Positions 17,160 to 24,716 of a stretch of 64,000 nt of DNA are shown here, piece after piece. The stretch comes from Streptomyces viridochromogenes (lineage in GTDB: Bacteria; Actinomycetota; Actinomycetes; Streptomycetales; Streptomycetaceae), in NCBI RefSeq assembly GCF_001270495.1, contig NZ_LGUR01000129.1, positions 49,252 to 113,251 on the forward strand, in the 5' to 3' direction. A program made the translations under genes and the position numbers. Under the pieces are notes generated by a model. It worked only from the letters and a program-made list of their open reading frames with translations. It had not been told where the DNA came from and searched no databases. Position 1 is the stretch's first letter. Every line of letters begins with the position of its first letter.

Positions 17160-18017
17160 ATGCGACTCATTCGCAAATCGACACTCAAGAAGAGCGCCCT
17201 GAGCATCGCCTCCGCCGCCCTCGCCATATCCGGCGTGCTGGCGGGCGCCGGTTCCGCCCAGGCGGCCGGTCCCGGCGGTGCTCAGAACGTCCGGGGCGTC
17301 GACCCCGGCAACACCGACCTGATGATCGAGCGGCTCTGCAACCAGGAGGGCAGCCTGACCGGCGTCTACGGCGCCCTCAACGTCGACACCGGCGAGTTCA
17401 AGACGCAGGACGAGTACCTGAGGGACGTCTTCGGGCTGTGGAAGCCCGCCGGGCCGTGGGAGCTGTTCCGCGGCTGGTGCGGCTACGCCGAGGCCTCGAC
17501 CTGGTCCATCAAGGGCGAGCCGGTCCGTACGTCCCGGTGGATCGGGAACCGGGGCTCGGCGGACGACAAGGAGACGTTCGTCAGCAGCTACGGCACCAAG
17601 ACGTTCGCCAAGAAGAGCGTCGGGGGCACCATCAGCCTCTCCCTCGCCAAGAGCATCTTCTCGGGCAGCGTGGGCGGCAGCGCCGGTTACGAGTGGGGCT
17701 GGGAGAAGGAGTCCCGCTTCGAGACCCGCAGCGAGAAGACCATCCCGCCGTGCCGGCAGGTGGCCGTGACCTGGACGCCGTACCAGCGCGTGGTACGCGT
17801 GAACCCGGTCTTCTACGTCGAGGACTACCAGTGGAACAAGGGTGACGGCGACGTCACCGCCCACACCTGGCGCGGCCGGGACGCGAGCTGGAAGACGATC
17901 TACTCGTACGGCTACTACATCGACGGCGTCTCCGACAAGCTCCTGCCCAACGGCCAGCCCGACGGCCGCGAGGACAAGATCGAGCAGAAGCTCGACCCCA
18001 ACACCTGCACCAAGTAG
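17160..18017 (+). CDS. Secreted protein with aerolysin/ETX-MTX2-like features
   Basis: 285-aa exported protein with a clear Sec signal peptide (about 1-36, cleavage after AGSAQA). The middle of the mature protein has a long Ser/Gly/Thr-rich amphipathic stretch (KKSVGGTISLSL and following to GSVGGSAGYEW), then charged residues, then a T-I-P-P...V.VTW.PY block. This layout, an amphipathic hairpin followed by a TIPP-like strand and alternating beta strands, is characteristic of aerolysin-type beta-pore-forming toxins. Four cysteines could form two disulfides. It lies 70 nt before a secreted pectinase. The family assignment is my inference from pattern, not a confirmed match. A non-toxic beta-sandwich surface protein is the alternative. 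Confidence 0.6.
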   Translation: MRLIRKSTLKKSALSIASAALAISGVLAGAGSAQAAGPGGAQNVRGVDPGNTDLMIERLCNQEGSLTGVYGALNVDTGEFKTQDEYLRDVFGLWKPAGPWELFRGWCGYAEASTWSIKGEPVRTSRWIGNRGSADDKETFVSSYGTKTFAKKSVGGTISLSLAKSIFSGSVGGSAGYEWGWEKESRFETRSEKTIPPCRQVAVTWTPYQRVVRVNPVFYVEDYQWNKGDGDVTAHTWRGRDASWKTIYSYGYYIDGVSDKLLPNGQPDGREDKIEQKLDPNTCTK

Positions 18018-18087
18018 GCAACCTTTCCGTGCGGGGCGGCGACCGCTCTTCGGAGCAACCATCCCCCCGCACGGAACGGATCGCCGC

Positions 18088-20160
18088 ATGAGCGAGCAAC
18101 ACAGCAAGACCCGTCACCGCAGAAGGAAGACGGCCCTGGCGGTGAGTCTCCCCCTCGCCCTCACCGCCGCCGGAACCATGGCCTACGGCACGGACTTCGG
18201 CCTCTTCGGCGAGGACGCGCAGCGCACGGCGTCCGCCGCGAGCGCCGCCGCCCCCGCCTGGGCCACCGCCACCGCCGACGGCTTCGCGTCAGTCAACTCC
18301 CTTGGCCAGAACGGCACTTACGGTGGCCGGGACGGACAGATCGTCACCGTCAGGACCCAGGCCGATCTGGAGAAGTACGCGACGGCCGCCGAGCCGTACG
18401 TCATCGTCGTCGCCGGGGTCATCAACATGAACCCGGTCGGGAAAGAGATCAAGGTCCAGTCGGACAAGACCATCGTCGGGTCCGGGACGTCCGGGCACAT
18501 CGTCGGCGGTGGCTTCTTCCTCGGGTCCGGCGTGCACAACGTGATCATCCGGAACCTGACCATCCGCGACTCGTACCAGGGCGTCTGGAACGACAAGGAC
18601 CACGACTTCGACGCCATCCAGATGGACGGCGCCCACCATGTGTGGATCGACCACAACGATCTGCGGCACATGGCCGACGGACTCATCGACGTCCGCAAGG
18701 ACAGCACGAACGTCACCGTGTCCTGGAACAAGCTCAGCCAGAACAACAAGACCTTCGGCATCGGCTGGACTGAGAACGTCAAGACGGACATCACGGTCCA
18801 CCACAACTGGTTCCGCGAGACCGAGCAGCGCAACCCGTCCACCGACAACGCGGCCCACGCGCACCTCTACAACAACTTCCTGGAGGACGTGGCGGGCAAC
18901 AACATCAAGTCGTCGTACGGCAACTACTCGCGCGGCAAGACGAAGATGGTCCTGGAGAACTCCTACTTCCAGGGCATGAACAACCCCGTCACCAAGGACA
19001 GCACCGCGACGCTCGTCCAGCGCGGCAACGTCTTCTCGGGGACGAGTGGCCGTAACGAGAGCGGCGGTACGGCCTTCGACCCGAAGACGTACTACCCGTA
19101 CACGCTCGACTCGGCGGCGAACGTGCCCTCGCTCCTCAAGTCCGGTGCCGGTCCCCGTAGTTCGATCGGTACGACCAGCAGCTCCACCGTGAGCACCAAG
19201 GCCGCGACGACCCTCACCGTCGCCAAGGACGGCAGCGGGCAGTACTCGACCGTGCAGGCGGCCGTGAACGCCGTACCTGCGAACAACGCCTCCCGGGTCG
19301 TGATCGCGGTCAAGCCGGGCACGTACCGCGAGCTGGTCAAGGTTCCGTCCAACAAGCCGCACGTCACCATCCAGGGGACCGGGGGGAGCCGCAAGGACAC
19401 GGTGATCGTCTACAACAACGCGGCCGGGACGCCGAAACCGGGCGGCGGCACCTACGGCACCGGCGGCAGCGCCACCGTCGCCGTCGAGGCCGACGACTTC
19501 CAGGCCCGCAACCTGACCATCTCCAACGACTTCGACGAGAAGGCGAACCAGAGCCTGAGCGGCCATCAGGCCGTGGCCCTGCGCACCGCCGCCGACAGGG
19601 TGTTCCTGGACGGGATCATCACCGAGGGCGACCAGGACACCCTGCTGCTGGACACGGCCGCGAAGGACAAGCTCGGCCGGGTCTACGTCAAGAACTCCTA
19701 CATCACCGGCAACGTCGACTTCATCTTCGGCCGGGCGTCGGCCGTGATCGACCGCTCGGTCATCACGCTGAAGAAGCGCTGGGACGGCACGTCGGCCGGC
19801 TATGTCACCGCCCCCAGCACGGCGGCGAACCGCAAGGGCATCCTGATCGCCAACTCGGCCGTGACCGGCGACGTCTCCGCGTCCAGCTTCTTCCTGGGCC
19901 GCCCCTGGCACGCGGGCGGTGACGCGACCCTCGACCCGCAGACGACGGTCCGCAACACGACCCTCAGCGCGGCGGTCAGGTCCACGCCCTGGACCGACAT
20001 GAGCGGCTTCTCCTGGAAGGACGACCGCTTCGCCGAGTACAAGAACACCGGCCCGGGTTCCGGTTCCGCGAGCTCCAACCGCCCGCAGCTGACCGACGCC
20101 CAGGCCACCGGGCAGGAGGTCGCGGACTGGCTGGGCGACTGGACGCCGTCGGCTTCCTGA
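18088..20160 (+). CDS. Bifunctional pectate lyase (PL1) - pectinesterase (CE8)
   Basis: 690-aa secreted two-domain pectinase. A signal peptide (1-50, basic RHRRRK start) is followed by a PL1 pectate lyase domain (about 60-355) with the hallmark strands VWIDHNDL, DGLIDVRKDS..VTVSWN and the RNPS segment holding the catalytic arginine. A Ser/Thr linker (about 360-380) leads into a CE8 pectin methylesterase domain (about 382-685) with GTYRE, the GHQAVALR segment, the catalytic VDFIFG aspartate and LGRPW. De-esterification plus cleavage in one chain would let it act on methylated pectin. The ATG at 18088 gives a proper signal peptide. It directly follows the aerolysin-like gene on the same strand. 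Confidence 0.93.
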   Translation: MSEQHSKTRHRRRKTALAVSLPLALTAAGTMAYGTDFGLFGEDAQRTASAASAAAPAWATATADGFASVNSLGQNGTYGGRDGQIVTVRTQADLEKYATAAEPYVIVVAGVINMNPVGKEIKVQSDKTIVGSGTSGHIVGGGFFLGSGVHNVIIRNLTIRDSYQGVWNDKDHDFDAIQMDGAHHVWIDHNDLRHMADGLIDVRKDSTNVTVSWNKLSQNNKTFGIGWTENVKTDITVHHNWFRETEQRNPSTDNAAHAHLYNNFLEDVAGNNIKSSYGNYSRGKTKMVLENSYFQGMNNPVTKDSTATLVQRGNVFSGTSGRNESGGTAFDPKTYYPYTLDSAANVPSLLKSGAGPRSSIGTTSSSTVSTKAATTLTVAKDGSGQYSTVQAAVNAVPANNASRVVIAVKPGTYRELVKVPSNKPHVTIQGTGGSRKDTVIVYNNAAGTPKPGGGTYGTGGSATVAVEADDFQARNLTISNDFDEKANQSLSGHQAVALRTAADRVFLDGIITEGDQDTLLLDTAAKDKLGRVYVKNSYITGNVDFIFGRASAVIDRSVITLKKRWDGTSAGYVTAPSTAANRKGILIANSAVTGDVSASSFFLGRPWHAGGDATLDPQTTVRNTTLSAAVRSTPWTDMSGFSWKDDRFAEYKNTGPGSGSASSNRPQLTDAQATGQEVADWLGDWTPSAS

Positions 20161-20317
20161 CGTCCGCGTGGGCGGTGTGGGGACGGAGGCCGGCGACCCC
20201 GCGACCCTTGCCGGCCGCTGGACGGCCTTCGTCCCCAGCCCGTCGCGACGGATCGGCCCAACGGCCGAAGTGGGCGGTTTCGCGCGCCACCTGCACGAAA
20301 TCGCAAGGAGAACGACC

Positions 20318-20377
20318 ATGACTGATGCCGGACGCCCGCAGCGCAGGGCCATCCTCACCGGCGCACCCTCCGCCTGA
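20318..20377 (+). pseudogene. 19-codon remnant with Tat-like start
   Basis: A strong ribosome binding site (AAGGAGA) precedes an ATG opening MTDAGRPQRRAILTGAPSA and a stop. The RRAILTGA core looks like the first part of a twin-arginine signal peptide, so this is probably what is left of a secreted-enzyme gene, perhaps another carbohydrate-active enzyme. The rest of the gap (20161-20613) shows no gene; 20385-20420 holds short AGGTTT-type repeats. It could instead be a small leader ORF. Confidence 0.4.
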
Positions 20378-20613
20378 CAGGCCCGGAAGGTTTGAAAGGT
20401 TTTAAAGGTTCGGAAGTACCGGAATGTCTAGTGGACCTTGGGGGGACACCTCGTCCAACTTCCCGGGTCGCCCCATGAGTTGACCGCCGAAGGTCAAGGG
20501 CAGCGCAGGGGAACACCAAGAACAGCCAAACGCTCGATCATGAGTTCCCCCCACCCGTCCATGATTCAGCAAGGTGAACGTTTGTTAGGAGTTTCGAGCG
20601 TACGTTCCCGTCC

Positions 20614-21387
20614 GTGAACTCTGACAGATCCGTCGGCGCCACGCCGGCCACCGCCGCTCACAAGCGGTTCGCTCTTCCCTCGCTCGCCCGCCGCGCACTC
20701 CTGCGGGCCGGGCTGACCGGGGCAGCAGCGCTGGGTACCACCGCCGCACTCGGCACGGCATCCGCCTCCGCCTCCCCCACCGGCAGCACCACCCGTCGCC
20801 GCCCCAGCACCCCCGCGGAAGCCCTGCGTGAGCTCGCCGCGGGCAACCAGCGCTGGCGCGCCTTCCGTGAGCGGCACCCCGACGAGTCGCCCTCCGTGCG
20901 GCAGGCCCTGACCTCGGGGCAGCACCCTTTCGCCGTCGTGCTCGGCTGCATCGACTCCCGCGTCCCGCCGGAGCTGGTCTTCGACCAGGGCCTCGGTGAC
21001 CTGATGACCGTGCGCTCCGCCGGCGAGGTCCTGGACGAGGCCGTACTCGGCAGCGTCGCCTACGGCGTGCTCGAACTGGACATCCCCCTGGTCGTGGTCC
21101 TCGGGCATCAGTCGTGCGGTGCCGTGAAGGCCGCGGTCGAGTCGGACGAGTCCGGCGAGCGGCTGCCGGCCCACATCCAGTACATAGCCGACCAGATAGC
21201 CCCGAACATAGACCGCGCCGAGGAGGGCGACGCCCGCATCGCCTCGACCATCGACGCCAACGTACGAGCCGTCCGCGCCCGTCTGGCCGCGGAGCCCGAC
21301 CTCGCCGCGAAGGTGACCTCCGGCGCCCTGGCCATCGTGGGCGCCCGCTACGACCTGACGACCCAGCGGGTCCGGCGGGTCGTCTGA
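20614..21387 (+). CDS. Tat-exported beta-carbonic anhydrase
   Basis: 257-aa zinc enzyme converting CO2 and water to bicarbonate. Zinc ligands and the catalytic dyad of the beta class are present: Cys112, Asp114 and Arg116 in GCIDSR, His165 and Cys168 in GHQSCGA. An N-terminal extension (1-55) with twin arginines (LARRALLRAGLTGAA) and an Ala-rich core indicates Tat export as a folded metalloenzyme. Most bacterial beta-class enzymes are cytosolic, so this is an extracellular form. The GTG at 20614 is the best start. Confidence 0.92.
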   Translation: MNSDRSVGATPATAAHKRFALPSLARRALLRAGLTGAAALGTTAALGTASASASPTGSTTRRRPSTPAEALRELAAGNQRWRAFRERHPDESPSVRQALTSGQHPFAVVLGCIDSRVPPELVFDQGLGDLMTVRSAGEVLDEAVLGSVAYGVLELDIPLVVVLGHQSCGAVKAAVESDESGERLPAHIQYIADQIAPNIDRAEEGDARIASTIDANVRAVRARLAAEPDLAAKVTSGALAIVGARYDLTTQRVRRVV

Positions 21388-21424
21388 CGCCCGCCAGGGC
21401 AGACCGTTCCCGGCATGCCCGGCG

Positions 21425-21823
21425 TCAGTGGAAGCCGAGCATGCCGGGGGAGTCGATGTCGACGGTGACCACGCCGGGCGGATAGTTCTGCTCCCGGTCG
21501 GTGAGCAGGATCGACATCCCGCCGAACTCTGCGCGCGGCAAGGCGCAATACAGGGCGTGGCAGGTGTCGGCACCGCCGTATCCGTCCCTGATCATCGTGC
21601 CGACGCTGACCGCCGCCACCGTATCCAGGGGATCGACGACGACCGAGGAGAAGGCGAGCACCCGCCGTGCAGCCTCCGCGTCCTGCGACTCCGCCTGCAT
21701 GAGGCAGGCGGCGGGAATGCGGAGGAGGTCGCCCGGAGTGCGGGCCATGTTCCCGGCGAGAAGGTTCAGCGTCTTGTGCCCGTCGGCGAGGGCACGGGTG
21801 GCGCCGGTGTCGAGAATGATCAC
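21425..21823 (-). CDS. PIN-domain-like toxin of a toxin-antitoxin pair
   Basis: 132-aa protein starting MIILDTGATRALADG, the first strand and acidic residue of PIN-domain ribonucleases. A second acidic cluster and a late LLTDREQNYPPGVVTVDI strand match the C-terminal part of VapC-like toxins. Some catalytic acids are not obvious (for example GADTCHALYCALPR replaces the usual D..I...A), so it may be diverged. Its start overlaps the stop of the ribbon-helix-helix gene by 4 nt (ATGA). In such pairs the toxin cleaves RNA and the antitoxin neutralises it and represses the operon. Confidence 0.7.
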   Translation of the reverse strand: MIILDTGATRALADGHKTLNLLAGNMARTPGDLLRIPAACLMQAESQDAEAARRVLAFSSVVVDPLDTVAAVSVGTMIRDGYGGADTCHALYCALPRAEFGGMSILLTDREQNYPPGVVTVDIDSPGMLGFH

Positions 21824-22110
21824 GCGGCCGCCGCCCCACGGGCCATGCGGACCTTCTCGGCAGCGATCCGGTTGATGTTGCCCAATACGTCTGGCGCCTT
21901 CTCGAACTCCTCGTCGCTGATGTCAAGGCCGATCACGTCACGCACAACTTGCCGGTCAGCCGCCACCCGCTCGGCGATCTGCGCTGCCGTGGGCTGCTCC
22001 GAGGCCAGCTGCTCGACCAGCTGCCCCAATGTCATGCCCCGCTCCTTGGCGACCTGGGCGAGCTGGTCGCGGGCCTGCCGGGACACCTGAATGGTCGTAT
22101 TCTCCGCCAT
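21820..22110 (-). CDS. Ribbon-helix-helix antitoxin
   Basis: 96-aa protein with an N-terminal ribbon-helix-helix motif (TTIQVSRQARDQLAQVAKER, then GMTLGQLVEQLA) of the MetJ/Arc type and a longer C-terminal part that probably wraps the toxin. The ATG at 22110 gives the correct RHH start. It is upstream of and translationally coupled to the PIN-like gene. The pair lies in an accessory stretch next to a truncated ABC gene, consistent with horizontal acquisition. Confidence 0.82.
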   Translation of the reverse strand: MAENTTIQVSRQARDQLAQVAKERGMTLGQLVEQLASEQPTAAQIAERVAADRQVVRDVIGLDISDEEFEKAPDVLGNINRIAAEKVRMARGAAAA

Positions 22111-22189
22111 GCCACCACCATAGGCGCGCCACAGCGCTGGTGGCACGGTTTCTCACCCAGCTCACCCGAAGGAGTGAGACCCGCGGCGA

Positions 22190-22786
22190 TCAAAGCCTGA
22201 GGACCAGCGTCTCCTCCGTCAGCGCCCCCACCCCCGCCAGCCGCGCGTACATCCCACCCCGCGCCACCAGCTCCGTGCGCGTCCCCGCCTCCACCAGCCG
22301 CCCGCCGTCCACGACCAGCACCCGGTCCGCGTCCGACGCCAGGCTCAGATCGTGGGTGATCATGATCGTCGTACGGCCGGACATGAGGCGCCGCAGCGGC
22401 TGTACGACCTGGCGGGCGGCCACCGAGTCGAGGCCGGCCGTCGGCTCGTCGAGGACCAGGACCGGTGCGGCGCGCAGCATCGCGCGGGCGAGGGTGATCC
22501 GCTTCAGCTGGCCGCCGGACAGGGCCGCCGTGCCGGGGGCGATGCGGGTGTCGTAGCCCTCGGGGAGCGCGGCGATGAAGTCGTGCGCCGCCGCCGTACG
22601 CGCCGCCCGCTCGATGTCCTCGTCGCTCGCGCCCGGCCGGCCGCACGCGATGTTCTCGCGGACCGTGCCCTTGAGGATCAACGTCTCCTGGGGCAGCAGC
22701 GCGACGTTCTCGCGCAGGAACTCCAGGGACAGGTCGGTGAGCGGCATGCCGTCCAGGGTGATCGCGCCCGCCGCCGCCCCGGACAT
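22190..22786 (-). pseudogene. ABC exporter ATPase fragment, 5' half missing
   Basis: About 198 codons encoding the second half of an exporter-type nucleotide-binding domain: Q-loop (LLPQE), signature LSGGQ, Walker B VLVLDEP, D-loop GLDS and H-loop ITHD. The Walker A P-loop and the entire six-helix membrane domain that should come first are absent, and no upstream in-frame sequence supplies them. The coding similarity begins at GAITLDG, next to the hairpin at 22787-22840 that follows the small-peptide genes. This points to a recombination or insertion that removed the 5' part. It cannot be a working ATPase alone. Confidence 0.85.
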
Positions 22787-22840
22787 GACGGAGGCGGGGC
22801 CCCGGAGCCCGAGCGCTCCGGTGACCCCGCCTCTTCCGTC
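22787..22840 (-). terminator. Long hairpin after the cationic-peptide genes
   Basis: Large imperfect inverted repeat: GACGGAGGCGGGG..CCGGAGC pairs with GCTCCGG..CCCCGCC..CCGTC across a 6-nt loop. It starts 5 nt after the stop of the peptide gene at 22845 and ends exactly where the ABC ATPase fragment begins. It probably terminates the peptide transcript. Confidence 0.65.
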
Positions 22841-22844
22841 GGCC

Positions 22845-22976
22845 TCAGCCCTTGTGCGCGACAGGGCGGCGCTTCGGCGCGCCCTTCTTCGGCGCGGCGG
22901 GGGCCTTCTGCTTCTTGGCGGCCGGGGCGCCGGTCCTGCAGTTCTTCTGCACGGGGGCGATCTTGTGGAAGCTCAT
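22845..22976 (-). CDS. Small cationic peptide, MSFHKIAPV family, copy 2
   Basis: 43-codon ORF: MSFHKIAPVQKNCRTGAPAA followed by a Lys/Ala/Pro-rich part and the end PKRRPVAHKG. It shares the start MSFHKIAPV, a K-x-C at residues 11-13 and the PKRRPV.H ending with the copy at 23028-23153, so the two are paralogs under protein-level selection. An AGGAAAG ribosome binding site lies about 11 nt upstream. It has one cysteine and a very high net positive charge, no signal peptide and no membrane helix. Possible roles are a ribosomally made, modified or secreted peptide, a nucleic-acid-binding peptide, or a remnant. I recognise no family. Confidence 0.65.
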   Translation of the reverse strand: MSFHKIAPVQKNCRTGAPAAKKQKAPAAPKKGAPKRRPVAHKG

Positions 22977-23027
22977 GACTGTTCTCTTTCCTGAGAGTTG
23001 TTTGTATTTACCTGGGTGAATTCTTTG

Positions 23028-23153
23028 TCAGTTCCGGTGGCCCACGGGTCGACGCTTCGGAGTGACTTTCTTATGGGCCTTCTTCTTCGACGCCTGGGCG
23101 GGGACGGCGGACTTGCAGGCCTTCTTCACCGGGGCAATCTTGTGGAAGCTCAT
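23028..23153 (-). CDS. Small cationic peptide, MSFHKIAPV family, copy 1
   Basis: 41-codon ORF: MSFHKIAPVKKACKSAVPAQ, then ASKKKAHKKV and the end TPKRRPVGHRN. A good AAGGAGAG ribosome binding site lies 5 nt before ATG 23153. An in-frame ATG at 23204 would add 17 Lys-rich residues, but the shared start of the two copies and the ribosome site favour 23153. It precedes copy 2 by 51 nt on the same strand, so both lie on one transcript. The 23154-23342 leader is less GC-rich than its surroundings and should contain the promoter. Confidence 0.68.
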   Translation of the reverse strand: MSFHKIAPVKKACKSAVPAQASKKKAHKKVTPKRRPVGHRN

Positions 23154-23342
23154 GAGACTCTCCTTCTTCGATGTCTTCGCTTTCGCGTCGTTCGCTTTCG
23201 ACATGCAAAACGTTACGGGACGCGGAAGCCGGAAAAGCCAAATCGACTTAGACCTCGATGAATTGAGCCTGAGACAGATTTTCAGGGAGCCCCGGGAACC
23301 GAACGGGAATTCACACAGGTTTTATCTCAGGATCTGCCGGAC

Positions 23343-24623
23343 CTATTTCCCGCCGATGGCCAGCCCGGTCCCCTCCAGCCGCACCCTGATCCCGTCCTCC
23401 TCCACCCGCACATCCCGCAACCGCACCTGCCCGCTCGGCGGTTCCGGGAGGCGGAAACCCAGGGACAGCTGGTCGGCGAGGACCGGGCGGGTGAGACGGG
23501 GGAGGGCGTCGAGGAGGGCGGGGTCGAAGCCCAGGAGCTTGAGGAGCCGGGGGTGGTCGAGGGCCAGGTCGATGAGGTTGAGCCGCATGGCCTGGTGGAC
23601 GAAGCGCGGGGTGCCGGTCAGGTCGGTCAGCTTGGACTCGTTGCGCAGGGCCTCGCGGACGACCGAGTCGGGCACTCCGAGTCGCCGTACGACCGACGGA
23701 ATCGACAGAAGGGCCTTCGCCTTGCGGGTCTCGTGGGCCAGGCGGGCCGCCGACTTGCGGCTCAGGTGCAGCCCCTCCGAGGTGCGGGCGCCGGGGCGGT
23801 ACGTGGCCAGGTCGCCGATGTCCAGGCGCATTCCGCCGATGTGCGTGGCGATGCCGCGGTCGCCGTTCCGTACGATCCGGGCCTCGGCACGCAGGCTGAG
23901 ATCGTGCCCGGCGACCGGCAGGGTGCCGCGTGCCCGGACGCGATCGTGGCCCTCCCCGGTGAACGTGACCTGGGACGCGCCGAGTTCGCGGTTCAGGTCG
24001 GCGAAGGAGAGCAGGACGTCGCCCTCCAGCCGGGGGACGTCGGCGCCGCGCACCGAGGTCGGGCCGTCGGTGTCCAGTCGTACGTCCGACGCCGTCGCCG
24101 TGACCTGGGCGAGCGAGATCCGGTCGGCGGCCACGTCGGGGACGGTCACCTTCACCGAGTCCAGTCGCTCGTCGGCGAGTTGGGTGAGGAAGGGGAAGCC
24201 GCCGATCTCGACTTCGGGGGCCGCGGACAGGTCGAGGCGCTCCTTGAGGGTGTCCGCCGCTCTGCGCTCGGCGTAGAGGAGGGCCCAGCGGTCGGCGAGG
24301 GTGAGGAAGGCGGCGAGGACGAGGAGGCCGACCACCGCCTTCATCGCGAGCGGAAGCCCCGAGAAGCGGCCTCGGCGCCGGCGGCGGCCGTTACGGCGGT
24401 GGTTGGGCGGGGCCCAGGGATCGTCCTGGGCCTCCGCCTCATCCGGTAGGCCATCCGGGTCTGCCCGTATGTCCTGCCGTATGTCCTGCCGCTCGTCCTG
24501 CCGTATGTCCTCGTGGAGGAACTCGTCCAGCGGGCCGTCGCCCATCGGGCCGTCGTCCAGTCTGCCGAGCTCCTCGTAGGGGTTTTTATAGGGATGCGTC
24601 GTTATGTGGTGGGGGGAACGCAT
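23343..24623 (-). CDS. Large DUF2993 (LmeA-like) membrane-anchored protein
   Basis: 426-aa protein: a long acidic, Asp/Gln-rich cytoplasmic N-terminus with DIRQDERQDIRQDIR repeats (about 40-60), a basic RRNGRRRRRGR stretch, one membrane anchor (about 93-112), then a DUF2993 domain of about 300 residues with the GGFPFLTQLADERLDSV segment. It is a paralog of the protein at 7109-7846 but with the added N-terminus and a longer C-terminal part. The start is ATG 24623; a GTG at 24647 in frame is an alternative. It lies upstream of the two cationic-peptide genes. Lipid binding is inferred from the family. Confidence 0.82.
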   Translation of the reverse strand: MRSPHHITTHPYKNPYEELGRLDDGPMGDGPLDEFLHEDIRQDERQDIRQDIRADPDGLPDEAEAQDDPWAPPNHRRNGRRRRRGRFSGLPLAMKAVVGLLVLAAFLTLADRWALLYAERRAADTLKERLDLSAAPEVEIGGFPFLTQLADERLDSVKVTVPDVAADRISLAQVTATASDVRLDTDGPTSVRGADVPRLEGDVLLSFADLNRELGASQVTFTGEGHDRVRARGTLPVAGHDLSLRAEARIVRNGDRGIATHIGGMRLDIGDLATYRPGARTSEGLHLSRKSAARLAHETRKAKALLSIPSVVRRLGVPDSVVREALRNESKLTDLTGTPRFVHQAMRLNLIDLALDHPRLLKLLGFDPALLDALPRLTRPVLADQLSLGFRLPEPPSGQVRLRDVRVEEDGIRVRLEGTGLAIGGK

Positions 24624-24716
24624 CGGCCCATCCGACCATGCGCACACCCCCCACCCGCAACCTCTACCGGAGGTTTGCGATCTAGTTCACGCCGGTTCAC
24701 CAACTACTGCTTTGAA

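Noticed and set aside
22190..22786. Functional ABC ATPase
   Set aside because: Walker A and membrane domain are missing, so it is reported as a pseudogene.
23154..23204. 17-residue N-terminal extension of cationic peptide copy 1
   Set aside because: Open and in frame, but the ribosome site and the shared MSFHKIAPV start point to 23153.
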